NCBI GenBank assembly: GCA_002505775.1
Contig: DAVY01000015.1
Span: forward strand, 88,167 to 133,734
Source of the DNA: Euryarchaeota archaeon UBA130
GTDB lineage: Archaea; Thermoplasmatota; Poseidoniia; Poseidoniales; Thalassarchaeaceae
DNA: 45,568 nucleotides
Reading direction: 5' to 3'
Within the stretch, counting starts at the first letter, position 1; each line of letters begins with the position of its first letter. The notes below the pieces were generated by a model. The model made no database searches and was not told the DNA's origin. It saw only the letters and a program-made list of their open reading frames with translations. Made by a program: the position numbers and the translations under genes. Positions 38,933-45,568 of the stretch are shown here, in pieces.

Positions 38933-40189
38933 CTAGATGTTACTGGGCCTGTTTAGAGGCTCCTCTTTTACCGGAAGATGCACTAAAGATGAGAAAACTC
39001 CTACTGCTATTCCTATCCACCACACAGTCGTATAGCTTCCATACATGTCGTATAACACCCCTCCAAGATAGACTCCTACGAAACTACCCATTTGATGGGA
39101 GAAGAACACAATCCCGTATAGTGTTGCCATGTATCTCACTCCATAGATATGAGCCACAAGCCCACTAGTCAAAGGAACCGTAGCCAGCCATAGAAAGCCC
39201 ATAGAAAATGAGAATATAAGTACAGAATTAGCTGTAATAGGCGTTAAGATGAACCATGCAGCAGCAATCGACCTACCAGCATAAATTCCAGATAAAAGCC
39301 ACTTCTTTCCGTATCTCTTACCTGCCCATCCCGCCGCTAATGTACCTACTATGTTCGCAGCCCCGATTACTGAAATCGCAAATCCCCCCAAAGCCGCAGT
39401 CGTCTCTATCCCCAAATCACCACACCAACCAGTGGGATCGATTGGTGCACTCATCTCGGTGATTAGTGCTGGGAAGTGAGCTGTGATGAATGCAAGCTGA
39501 TATCCGCAGGAAAAGAATCCTACGAAAATCATCATGTATGAAGGATCCTTCAGCGCTATGGAAAGAATCTCACTCAGACTTTCCTCTATCTCTTCCTTGG
39601 AAGCTCTCTCTGGAGCTTTCATGAAGGGAAGGAGCAGGAGAACAAGCAATATTGAGATGGCGAATATCATAAACACAGATTGCCACTTCATAGTTTCGAG
39701 TAGGAATACTGCTACTATCGGCCCTACGATCTGACCTGCGGACCCAGAAGCGGTGGCAATTGCCAGACTCATCGCTCTATTTTCCGGAGAACTTGCCCTT
39801 CCTACCACAGCTAGTATCACACCAAACCCAGTTCCAGCCACCCCAAAGCCAACAAGGATCTCGTAGAACTGTATTGCGAATGCACTGCTCGCTCCTGCAG
39901 TCAGTACAAGCCCAAGAGAGTAAAGTAATGCTCCCAATATTATCGCCTTCCTATCTCCTATTTTCTCTGCAAATGCTCCAAAGAAAGGAGAGCCAAAACC
40001 CCATGCCAGGTTCTGGATCGCGATCGCTAAGCTGAACTCTGACCTAGGCCAGCCAAATTCTTCTTGAATCGGAATTTGGAAAACTCCGAATGAAGCTCTG
40101 ATTGCGAAACCTACCAGTACTATTACGCAACCAACTAGCAATACTGGTGTGAAAAGCGATCGATCTTTATGGAGGGCCCGATCAGTCAT
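38933..40189 (-). CDS. Major facilitator superfamily transporter
   Basis: A protein of about 418 residues with twelve hydrophobic helices in two halves. The motif between helices 2 and 3 is FGAFAEKIGDRKAIILG (the MFS G-x-x-x-D-R/K pattern), and the second half has AGWAGKRYGKKWLLSG at the equivalent place. VGFAIRASFGVFQIPIQEEFGW resembles the OFA/monocarboxylate branch. Cargo is unknown, possibly a small organic acid. ATG 40189 overlaps the RidA stop by 8 bases, with GGAAGTGGA upstream, so it is coupled to RidA. Confidence 0.9.
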   Translation of the reverse strand: MTDRALHKDRSLFTPVLLVGCVIVLVGFAIRASFGVFQIPIQEEFGWPRSEFSLAIAIQNLAWGFGSPFFGAFAEKIGDRKAIILGALLYSLGLVLTAGASSAFAIQFYEILVGFGVAGTGFGVILAVVGRASSPENRAMSLAIATASGSAGQIVGPIVAVFLLETMKWQSVFMIFAISILLVLLLLPFMKAPERASKEEIEESLSEILSIALKDPSYMMIFVGFFSCGYQLAFITAHFPALITEMSAPIDPTGWCGDLGIETTAALGGFAISVIGAANIVGTLAAGWAGKRYGKKWLLSGIYAGRSIAAAWFILTPITANSVLIFSFSMGFLWLATVPLTSGLVAHIYGVRYMATLYGIVFFSHQMGSFVGVYLGGVLYDMYGSYTTVWWIGIAVGVFSSLVHLPVKEEPLNRPSNI

Positions 40190-40559
40190 TCGTTCCACTT
40201 CCGCGGAATGCCTCGCAGACTATCTCTATCAGTGCCCCTACTGGTAGATCACTCACTGCATAAGCCGCCCTCGAGGGAGGAATTGAATCTTCCAGCCACT
40301 CACCATAGATTTCGTTTATTTTCGAATAGAAACTCATGTCTGACATCAGAATGGTGACTTTTACAAGATCATACTTGGAGCTGTTTGACGCCTCTAATAA
40401 AGCGTCAATCTTTGCTAATGTGCCTATGGTCTGCGACTCTATATCACTGCCCGTTACATCAACTTGCCCAGACAGCCAAATGTGGTCTCTTACGCTAATT
40501 CCCGGACTGTAGGGAGCGAAGGTCTCCCCCCCTGCGTCTATCCTCAGCTTCCTATCCAT
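40182..40559 (-). CDS. RidA/YjgF family imine deaminase
   Basis: A 125-residue protein. FAPYSPGISVRDHIWLSGQV is the family N-terminus; the key arginine is in PPSRAAYAVSDLPVGALIEI (Arg97), which holds the carboxylate of 2-imino acids, and Glu112 is kept. It hydrolyses reactive enamine/imine intermediates from PLP enzymes. It is coupled to the MFS transporter (8-base overlap) and follows the Nudix gene by 29 bases on the same strand. Confidence 0.92.
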   Translation of the reverse strand: MDRKLRIDAGGETFAPYSPGISVRDHIWLSGQVDVTGSDIESQTIGTLAKIDALLEASNSSKYDLVKVTILMSDMSFYSKINEIYGEWLEDSIPPSRAAYAVSDLPVGALIEIVCEAFRGSGTND

Positions 40560-40588
40560 GTATTCCGGATAACATGGGGAGTCATAGA

Positions 40589-41035
40589 CTATTCTCTGAG
40601 CATATTTATGATGAGTATGTGATCTCCAGCAATCTCTTCCTCAGTAACTTGGTCAAGAGGGACCCAGTGAGCCTCTGAGGCGTCGTCTCCTGCAGTTGGA
40701 ACTGAATCAGGGTCGACCTCCACACTGTAAAACAAGGCTATGACATGCTTTCTAGGGTCTCTTGTTGGCTCTCCATGGACAGCAATCGAGATAGGATTAG
40801 ATCCAATAATTCCCGTCTCCTCCAAAAGCTCTCTTTTCACTGCATCTTCAGGATCTTCCCCGTACTCGACAAATCCACCAGGGAATGCCAACATATCTTT
40901 ACAGGGCTCGTGTCCTCTTCTGATTAGAAGCACTTCCTTCCCTCTTACCGTGTTTCTAGTTGCCACAGCGTCAACTACCACGGATGGACTTCGATAGCTA
41001 TCCCTACCACAATGATAACATGCATCACCCACCAT
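40589..41035 (-). CDS. Nudix hydrolase
   Basis: A 148-residue pyrophosphohydrolase. The Nudix box is GGFVEYGEDPEDAVKRELLEETGI (G-x5-E-x7-REL-x-EETG), with all catalytic glutamates. It begins with a CYHCGRD knuckle, one cysteine pair of a zinc site typical of the NudC/ADP-ribose-pyrophosphatase-like group. AFPGG and LLIRRGHEPCKDMLAFPGGF fit ADP-ribose- or NADH-type substrates, not provable here. The ATG overlaps the end of uppS by 11 bases, with AAGGAGG four bases before it. Confidence 0.92.
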   Translation of the reverse strand: MVGDACYHCGRDSYRSPSVVVDAVATRNTVRGKEVLLIRRGHEPCKDMLAFPGGFVEYGEDPEDAVKRELLEETGIIGSNPISIAVHGEPTRDPRKHVIALFYSVEVDPDSVPTAGDDASEAHWVPLDQVTEEEIAGDHILIINMLRE

Positions 41036-41906
41036 ATCTCCTCCTTCTCTGTTGATAAGATTCTATTGCTTCATACAAATCCGACTTTGAGAAAGAAGGC
41101 CAGAAAACATCACTAAAGTGCAATTCAGAATAAGCAATCTGCCACAGCAAGAAATTCGAAATCCTTTCCTCCCCACTGGTTCTTATGACTAGATCCGGAT
41201 CAGGCAATTCTGACGCATACATTCTGTTATTTATCTCCGAGGAATCTATGGAATCAATGCCTAGATTGCCCGAGGCGTGATCGACAGCCACAGATTTGAC
41301 TGCATCAATAATCTCCTCTCTACCACCGTAGGCAAGACAGACCGTGAATGTAAAGTCAGAGTATTGTGATGTAACCTCTTCAGCGTGGGAGATAGCATCT
41401 CTTACCCTCTTTGGGAGCATGCCTAGCCTTCCAACGACCTGAACTCTTACTCCTCTATCATGAATTCTCGAATCTTCAGAAATTTCATGAAGCCCCAATA
41501 CATACAAATCGTAGAGAACATCCAACTCATCATCTTCCCTCTCAGTAATATTTTCAGTGGACAGTGCATACACGGTGAAGTAAGGGATTCCAAGATCCAA
41601 TACCCAGTCCATAACCTCCTTCAGCTTCTCTTTTCCTTCTGAGTGACCTAAGCCGACTGGAGAGCTTTTGCTCCATGCGAACCTCCTATTTCCATCCATT
41701 ATAATGGACACATGTTTCGGCAGTTCGCTCAATAAAATTCTATCCTTGAGCCTGTTAGCCCTGACTCTGTCTGACCTAGAAATCACACTCCAAGCAAAAC
41801 TAGAATCAGCAATTTTTCTTGCTGGTATGGATATCAGTCTGAACTTTAGTAGCCATTTCGCAAACAAATCCAGGCTCTTTCCGAGCACTCTCCGTCGGCT
41901 ACGCAT
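41025..41906 (-). CDS. uppS: cis-Prenyltransferase (undecaprenyl/polyprenyl diphosphate synthase family)
   Basis: A 293-residue enzyme condensing isopentenyl diphosphate in cis to make the long lipid carrier used for glycosylation. Motifs: HVSIIMDGNRRFAW (catalytic Asp), GHSEGKEKL, VYALSTENITE, VCLAYGGREEI and IRTSGEERISNFLLWQIAY; a SELHFSDVFWPSF end. It has a basic N-terminal extension of about 65 residues before the catalytic core, longer than bacterial enzymes but common in archaea. In archaea the product is the dolichol-type carrier precursor. Neighbours in the same run are Nudix and HAD hydrolases, phosphomannomutase and MFS. Confidence 0.94.
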   Translation of the reverse strand: MRSRRRVLGKSLDLFAKWLLKFRLISIPARKIADSSFAWSVISRSDRVRANRLKDRILLSELPKHVSIIMDGNRRFAWSKSSPVGLGHSEGKEKLKEVMDWVLDLGIPYFTVYALSTENITEREDDELDVLYDLYVLGLHEISEDSRIHDRGVRVQVVGRLGMLPKRVRDAISHAEEVTSQYSDFTFTVCLAYGGREEIIDAVKSVAVDHASGNLGIDSIDSSEINNRMYASELPDPDLVIRTSGEERISNFLLWQIAYSELHFSDVFWPSFSKSDLYEAIESYQQRRRRYGG

Positions 41907-41952
41907 GCCTCAGCCAAGAGATGCTCGCGCTAAAGTACGTCGCTCTTTACTC

Positions 41953-42498
41953 CTACTCAAAAACAATGTCAACTGAGTCCCCTAATCTGTCTAGAACGCC
42001 GGAATCAGGATTCACGACAATGACTTGGGAACACCTTTTCCAAACCGAGACATCATGATGACTATTGCCCGCATAACCAAACCCGAACTCACCGAATCTA
42101 GCAACCAAGGCCTCAGCTTTCTTTGTGTCCCTCAGATTGTAGTCATTGTCGGAAGCCATCACATCCGAGAACATTCCAACGTGGGCTGCAACTCGTTCAG
42201 CAACAATTCTATCGGAAGCAGTTGCAAGAATTAATGTCCTTCCCCTAGCATGCTCACCTGTCAACCATTCCATGAATGACTCATGATAAGCAAGCTCCGA
42301 GGGCTCAAATTTCAATAATCTCCCCAAGTCCCTTTTCCACTCCGCTCTTCTTCCCCTGATCTCCTTAATTAGGAACGACGGGATGAGCCATGGTCTTCTT
42401 GTAAGCACCCTTCTGACACTCAATACGGACATGTCCGAGAGTATCAGAGTCCCGTCCATATCAACGGCGAGTGGCAGTTCAGAAGAGTCCGTCTCCAT
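41953..42498 (-). CDS. HAD-superfamily phosphatase
   Basis: A 181-residue hydrolase. Motif I is AVDMDGTLI (nucleophile Asp and acid/base Asp), motif II LILATASDR, the lysine region DTKKAEALVARFG, and motif III/IV GYAGNSHHDVSVW. In many genomes this sequence pattern (PLAVDMDGTL) forms the N-terminus of HAD-UbiA prenyltransferase fusions. Here the prenyltransferase part is absent and a cis-prenyltransferase gene lies 46 bases downstream, so dephosphorylation of a lipid or sugar phosphate is possible (inference). In motif IV the acidic pair of typical members is replaced by His-His-Asp (NSHHD). A GTG at 42516 is an alternative start. Confidence 0.85.
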   Translation of the reverse strand: METDSSELPLAVDMDGTLILSDMSVLSVRRVLTRRPWLIPSFLIKEIRGRRAEWKRDLGRLLKFEPSELAYHESFMEWLTGEHARGRTLILATASDRIVAERVAAHVGMFSDVMASDNDYNLRDTKKAEALVARFGEFGFGYAGNSHHDVSVWKRCSQVIVVNPDSGVLDRLGDSVDIVFE

Positions 42499-42580
42499 GA
42501 TTACCGGTCGACGCACTCCGAATCAAGCCTTCGCATACCGATTCTATGTATACTCAAACCCTCTCCTGCGCACGATTGAG

Positions 42581-43837
42581 ATGTCTGACGTCAAGCCCAG
42601 ATGGAGGCCTCAAGCCTTGAGGCAGGTGAGTTCGGACTTCGATACTCCATCCGGATTTACCCCGATTAGAGTTGTAGGAATGGGGGGTCTCACAGGCATG
42701 AGCGCGGATTTTATCGAACCCGATAAAATCACCACTCCTAGCGACTGGGAGAGCCTTGTAGCTGATCTCGACCAATGGGGGGAAGTGCCCGATCCATCCA
42801 CTATCTCAAGTATTTCTTCAGAGGAGACCAGTAGGGGCCTAGTGTTACAGATTAGTGCAGAATTAGAGTGGATAGCGGAGTTCCTGCCATGGGGCTCTGA
42901 TGGTCTACTAAGGACTAGATCGAGAAATGCCCCAGAGAACTTCGACGCACCAACTGGGGGCTTTTTCTGGAAGGAAAGGGATGTAGTGATCCTAAGGAGG
43001 AAAGTTGAGGATCGGGAGAGTGTAGAACCAGAATTGGAAAAAGCCCTAAGAGGAGGCGACCTAGAATCCTGCAGGACACTGCTAGAGGAATCCGGTAAGG
43101 CCCTTGGAAGGTTCCATAAGTCCATGTCGAATATTCGGAATTTACCACCGGACCAAAAGAGGTGGAACGCTAGAAATGAGAAGATTGAGGGATTGCTGAG
43201 GGCTCAATTCATTTGGAGGGCACCGTACACGAAAGAGCAACCTTGTACAGTAACCCTGATGGATGTGAGATTTTCAGATTTGAGTGGCGAATCAATTCGT
43301 ATAAGTGTCCCCAGACTATCAGATGCACTGGTTCCGCATGACTCTGAAAAGCCTGCCATTAGGGACCTGGCATCCTTGGTTCACGACCTGTCCAGAATCC
43401 ATCATCGGGTGGAGAGCGAACTTGGTCTGAGTGAACTTCGAAGTTATCTCATCGAAGGCTGGAGAAAGACTGCTCCGGATGAATGGGCCTCTGACAGGGC
43501 TTTCTACTCTCACCGAGGAGGACTGGCCATATGGGAATACGAACAGTGTCTCATGGACGTATTGGAGGCATCCGCCAATCAATCAGGCGCACCACAGCCG
43601 GCCGTGAAAATGCTGATGTATGTCAAGATGTACCAGAAGAGGATGTTCAACAACAGAACTTTTGCGGCGCTCTCATTCATGGCATTCTTTTTTGGAGCAT
43701 CTTCTTTGATCAATCAGTTTCCCCCGAGCATCTTAGAGTTCGTCACATCTGCAACATTCTTCTTGGTCGGGTACTTATCATTCAGGACTTATAGGAGAAT
43801 GTCCCCGCCGCCTGAGAAACCATTTATGGATGTATAA
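42581..43837 (+). CDS. Unknown protein with two C-terminal TM segments, upstream of the rhodopsin
   Basis: A 418-residue protein that I do not recognise. The first 340 residues are soluble and the last 60 contain two helices (TFAALSFMAFFFGASSLI, ILEFVTSATFFLVGYLSF) with a basic cap. The stretch SGKALGRFHKSMSN, then VTLMDVRFSDLS and AIRDLASLVHDLSRIHH, recalls the order of helices and metal-binding aspartate of APH/Bud32-like kinase folds, but no HxDxxxxN catalytic loop is visible, so it would be a pseudokinase at most. The open frame reaches back to 42383, overlapping the HAD gene; ATG 42581 has TATGTATA 32 bases upstream. It ends 69 bases before the rhodopsin. Confidence 0.7.
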   Translation: MSDVKPRWRPQALRQVSSDFDTPSGFTPIRVVGMGGLTGMSADFIEPDKITTPSDWESLVADLDQWGEVPDPSTISSISSEETSRGLVLQISAELEWIAEFLPWGSDGLLRTRSRNAPENFDAPTGGFFWKERDVVILRRKVEDRESVEPELEKALRGGDLESCRTLLEESGKALGRFHKSMSNIRNLPPDQKRWNARNEKIEGLLRAQFIWRAPYTKEQPCTVTLMDVRFSDLSGESIRISVPRLSDALVPHDSEKPAIRDLASLVHDLSRIHHRVESELGLSELRSYLIEGWRKTAPDEWASDRAFYSHRGGLAIWEYEQCLMDVLEASANQSGAPQPAVKMLMYVKMYQKRMFNNRTFAALSFMAFFFGASSLINQFPPSILEFVTSATFFLVGYLSFRTYRRMSPPPEKPFMDV

Positions 43838-43877
43838 TGCGTTTTTAGGCAAATTTCGCATGGTAGAAACAAATTTC

Positions 43878-43890
43878 TTTTATAATAAAA
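43878..43890 (+). promoter_or_regulatory. TATA box of the proteorhodopsin gene
   Basis: TTTATAATAAAA lies with its TATA core centred 24-25 bases before the rhodopsin ATG, in an AT-rich patch with purine-rich GAAACAAA upstream as possible BRE. It is the clearest archaeal promoter in the window and predicts a leaderless message. Confidence 0.65.
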
Positions 43891-43906
43891 GTGAACCCGT
43901 AGCAAC

Positions 43907-44707
43907 ATGGGATTAATCAAGCCCTACTCAAATGCTACAAGAACGAAAGTAACGCTGAGTGCATTGTTGGCTATGCTGTTGGTCGGAACACAGACCGTAA
44001 GCGCTGAAACAACTGCACTGGCAAATGATGACTGGGTCGGGATAAGCTTCTGGATCGCAACAGCCATGATGCTGGCTTTCACAGTCTTCTTCCTCATCGA
44101 GAGGCAGAACGTGCCAGACAAGTGGAAGACATCCATGACAGTGGCCGCTCTGGTCACTGGTGTCGCATGGTACCACTACACATACATGAGAGAAGTATGG
44201 GCAATGGGAGACGGATCTCCTCTAGTCTACAGATACATTGACTGGCTTATAACAGTCCCTCTGCAGGTAGTAGAGTTCTATCTAATCCTAGCCGCTATCG
44301 GTGTAGGAACTTTCGTCATGTTCAGAAACCTCATGGTAGCATCTCTGGTCATGCTAGTCGCTGGATTCTTCGGAGAGTCCGGAGCAATGGACGGCACCAT
44401 CGATCTGTCAGCAGAAATCTGGTGGGTCATCGGAATGGCTGGATGGGGATACATCCTGTACGAGCTATGGTCCGGAGACGTCAAGGAGGCTTCAGAGACT
44501 GGTAGCCCAAGCGTTCAGTACGCATTCAACGCAATGAGGATGATCGTAACTGTTGGCTGGGCAATCTACCCACTCGGCTACCTAATGGGTGCTGGAACCA
44601 TCGACGGCATGGGCACAGACGACATGAACATACTGTACAACATCGCTGACTTGGTCAACAAGGGCGCGTTCGGTATGATGATCTGGTACGCTGCAAAGAT
44701 GGAATAG
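43907..44707 (+). CDS. Proteorhodopsin, proton-pump type, blue-tuned
   Basis: A 266-residue type-1 rhodopsin pumping protons outward in light. A signal peptide (about 1-33) precedes seven helices. Asp112 (acceptor), Thr116 and Glu123 (donor) form the DTE pump motif in YRYIDWLITVPLQVVEFY; Lys252 in LVNKGAFGMM binds retinal; His90 in WYHYTYMREVW is the partner of the acceptor. Position 120, the spectral switch (GPR 105), is Gln, the blue form. In helix E (IWWVIGMAGWGYILYELW) Trp173 aligns with bacteriorhodopsin Trp138, where antenna-binding rhodopsins have Gly. Codons are strongly C-ending compared with neighbours, which suggests high expression. Its own promoter precedes it and a GC-rich hairpin follows. 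Confidence 0.98.
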   Translation: MGLIKPYSNATRTKVTLSALLAMLLVGTQTVSAETTALANDDWVGISFWIATAMMLAFTVFFLIERQNVPDKWKTSMTVAALVTGVAWYHYTYMREVWAMGDGSPLVYRYIDWLITVPLQVVEFYLILAAIGVGTFVMFRNLMVASLVMLVAGFFGESGAMDGTIDLSAEIWWVIGMAGWGYILYELWSGDVKEASETGSPSVQYAFNAMRMIVTVGWAIYPLGYLMGAGTIDGMGTDDMNILYNIADLVNKGAFGMMIWYAAKME

Positions 44708-44748
44708 TCGGTAAAACGATAATTGTAGAAACCAATGTAAAAACGTAA

Positions 44749-44779
44749 TCCGGGCGGTCGGGGAATCCGGCCGTCCGGA
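44749..44779 (+). terminator. GC-rich hairpin behind the proteorhodopsin gene
   Basis: TCCGGGCGGTCGG (44749-44761) and CCGGCCGTCCGGA (44767-44779) form a 13-base-pair stem (11 Watson-Crick pairs plus two G-U) with a 5-base loop. There is no T-run behind, so it could be a processing or stabilising 3' structure as well as a terminator. Confidence 0.55.
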
Positions 44780-44785
44780 CACACA

Positions 44786-44797
44786 CATAAATCTAAA
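44786..44797 (+). promoter_or_regulatory. TATA-like element before the START-like gene
   Basis: CATAAATCTAAA contains two TATA-like words; the second is about 25 bases before ATG 44821, again fitting a leaderless start right behind the hairpin. Confidence 0.35.
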
Positions 44798-44820
44798 TCA
44801 TCCAGTCAAATCTCAGCAGT

Positions 44821-45321
44821 ATGAGAGGATGGCCATTTTACGCTGAGAACTCAGTTGTCATAGACGCTCCCAAGTCAGTGGTCTGGAACGCAATTAGCTC
44901 GCCGGGAAACCTAAATGACTCACATCCATTCTGTCTAAAGAACACGGTTCAGAACTGGCCCGGAAGGGAATCAGTGGACACCTTGGAGTATCTCAATGGA
45001 TTTGTCCTGATCAGAGAGTTCCAGACATGGGATGAGGGCGAGGGGTATTCCCTGATGATTGGCAGAGATGGTGGAAGACAGTCATTCGTTGAATGGTCAA
45101 TCTCAGAGATTAACGAAAAAAGCACGATACTTAGGATAAGAGTCCATCCTCACCTTCTCTCCGAATGGAATAGGATTGCTGCTTCCTTGGCGTATTTATT
45201 CTACATCAGACCTAAATTGAGGAGGTATCTTTTCTCAGTTACTCGGGGATTCAAATGGCAAATCAAGAACAAGAAAAGGATCCCGAGGAATCATTTCGGA
45301 AAGCATCCATGGTTCTCATGA
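44821..45321 (+). CDS. SRPBCC/START-like domain protein
   Basis: A 166-residue single-domain protein. AENSVVIDAPKSVVWNAISSPGNLNDSHPFCL is the typical N-terminus of the SRPBCC fold (beta strand, V-W-x-x-I-S/T-P), and VEWSISEINEKSTILRIRVHPHLL the later strands. The C-terminus is basic (FKWQIKNKKRIPRNHFGKHPWFS) and may touch membranes or nucleic acids. Such domains bind hydrophobic ligands; a lipid, carotenoid or retinal ligand is conceivable next to the rhodopsin, but nothing in the sequence proves it. Confidence 0.7.
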   Translation: MRGWPFYAENSVVIDAPKSVVWNAISSPGNLNDSHPFCLKNTVQNWPGRESVDTLEYLNGFVLIREFQTWDEGEGYSLMIGRDGGRQSFVEWSISEINEKSTILRIRVHPHLLSEWNRIAASLAYLFYIRPKLRRYLFSVTRGFKWQIKNKKRIPRNHFGKHPWFS

Positions 45322-45331
45322 GGCTAGGAGG

Positions 45332-45568
45332 CTACTCCCTGGTCAATTCCCCGGACTCCATGTCATATTTGTAGAACATTGGCGTTCCTGTAGCGATTTC
45401 CAACGATACGATTTCCTCGGGACTGATTGACTCAATGTGCATCACTATAGATCTTAGAGAATTCCCATGTGCAGAAACTAACACATTCTTCCCGTCCTTG
45501 AGATCCGGTAATATCTCTTCTTCGAAGTAGGGAATGGTCCTCTCAGCATTCATCTTCAGACTCTCTCC
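45332..45568 (-). CDS. gpmA: 2,3-bisphosphoglycerate-dependent phosphoglycerate mutase, 3' part
   Basis: The minus-strand frame is open to the window edge, so the N-terminal part is missing; 78 residues are present. ESLKMNAERTIPYFEEEILP, then LVSAHGNSLRSIVMHIESIS with the second catalytic histidine (SAHGNSLR), then LEIATGTPMFYKYD, match bacterial-type dPGM. It interconverts 3- and 2-phosphoglycerate; many archaea have the unrelated iPGM instead. Together with pgk in this window it covers two adjacent glycolytic steps. Confidence 0.93.
   Translation of the reverse strand, partial: GESLKMNAERTIPYFEEEILPDLKDGKNVLVSAHGNSLRSIVMHIESISPEEIVSLEIATGTPMFYKYDMESGELTRE

Noticed and set aside
42610..43125. 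171-codon minus-strand frame opposite the protein before the rhodopsin
   Set aside because: The plus-strand frame is longer, has a TATA element and ends in two clean TM helices; the antisense frame is Ser/Arg/Pro-rich without structure.
1..45568. Search by eye for CRISPR arrays, insertion sequences, integrase genes, toxin-antitoxin pairs or defence islands
   Set aside because: No regularly spaced repeats, transposase motifs or terminal inverted repeats were seen; the window looks like core and metabolic archaeal genome.

Overview
The window looks like a piece of a free-living marine planktonic archaeon, most likely Marine Group II / Poseidoniales (Thermoplasmatota relatives). The archaeal assignment rests on ribosomal protein L21e, RNA polymerase subunit Rpo4/F, Pus10, a DUF655 protein next to KsgA, aspartate carbamoyltransferase with a separate zinc-binding PyrI chain, a TrmB-type regulator, an archaeal-type phosphoglycerate kinase and TATA-box promoters. 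The marine photic-zone assignment rests on a proteorhodopsin with the blue-tuning glutamine, a class II CPD photolyase and carotenoid-type genes. No mobile element, CRISPR array, rRNA or obvious pseudogene is visible. The window is densely coding and has no gene-free stretch over about 200 bases.

Layout. 1-2497: zinc ABC transporter (substrate-binding protein cut by the window edge, a 34-residue membrane microprotein, ATPase, permease). 2504-3900 (minus): pyrB-pyrI. 4014-8882: a sugar (heptose-phosphate type) kinase, a large secreted anchored protein and a membrane/coiled-coil protein, ended by a hairpin plus T-run. 8966-11222: a sodium:solute symporter with an extra C-terminal domain, then a tiny cysteine-rich metallothionein-like ORF. 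11214-14203 (minus): small membrane protein, MtaD-like deaminase, AIM24-like protein, FAH-fold protein. 14264-18541: DnaJ-like protein with a half zinc finger and an RND/HAE3 exporter. 18534-21865 (minus): small membrane protein, START-epimerase fusion, class II photolyase. 21960-28076: ribA, peroxiredoxin, TrmB regulator, ABC1 kinase, CrtI-like oxidoreductase, ABA4-like membrane protein, DUF971 protein. 28160-33520: information-processing run (Pus10, L21e, Rpo4, DUF655, KsgA, HhH/zinc-ribbon protein) followed by a 2Fe-2S ferredoxin and a 47-residue membrane microprotein. 33532-36524: MIP18-like protein and M24 peptidase (minus), pgk (plus), tRNA-Thr (minus). 36644-37486: small membrane proteins. 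37489-42498 (minus): phosphomannomutase, MFS transporter, RidA, Nudix, cis-prenyltransferase, HAD phosphatase. 42581-45321: an unrecognised two-TM protein, proteorhodopsin, START-like protein. 45332-end (minus): 3' part of phosphoglycerate mutase.

How the genes work together. A light/photo-oxidative theme recurs: photolyase diverges from ribA (flavin supply), followed by a peroxiredoxin, a regulator, an ABC1 kinase, a carotenoid-type desaturase and an ABA4-like protein, with the proton-pumping rhodopsin about 16 kb away. A metal theme is also present: zinc uptake, and a candidate metallothionein-like peptide. Gene starts follow two styles: several first genes have a TATA box about 25 nt before the start codon (leaderless transcripts), whereas downstream genes use strong Shine-Dalgarno sequences, the best being a nine-base perfect match before pyrI. 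All calls are from reading the sequence; no database search was run.
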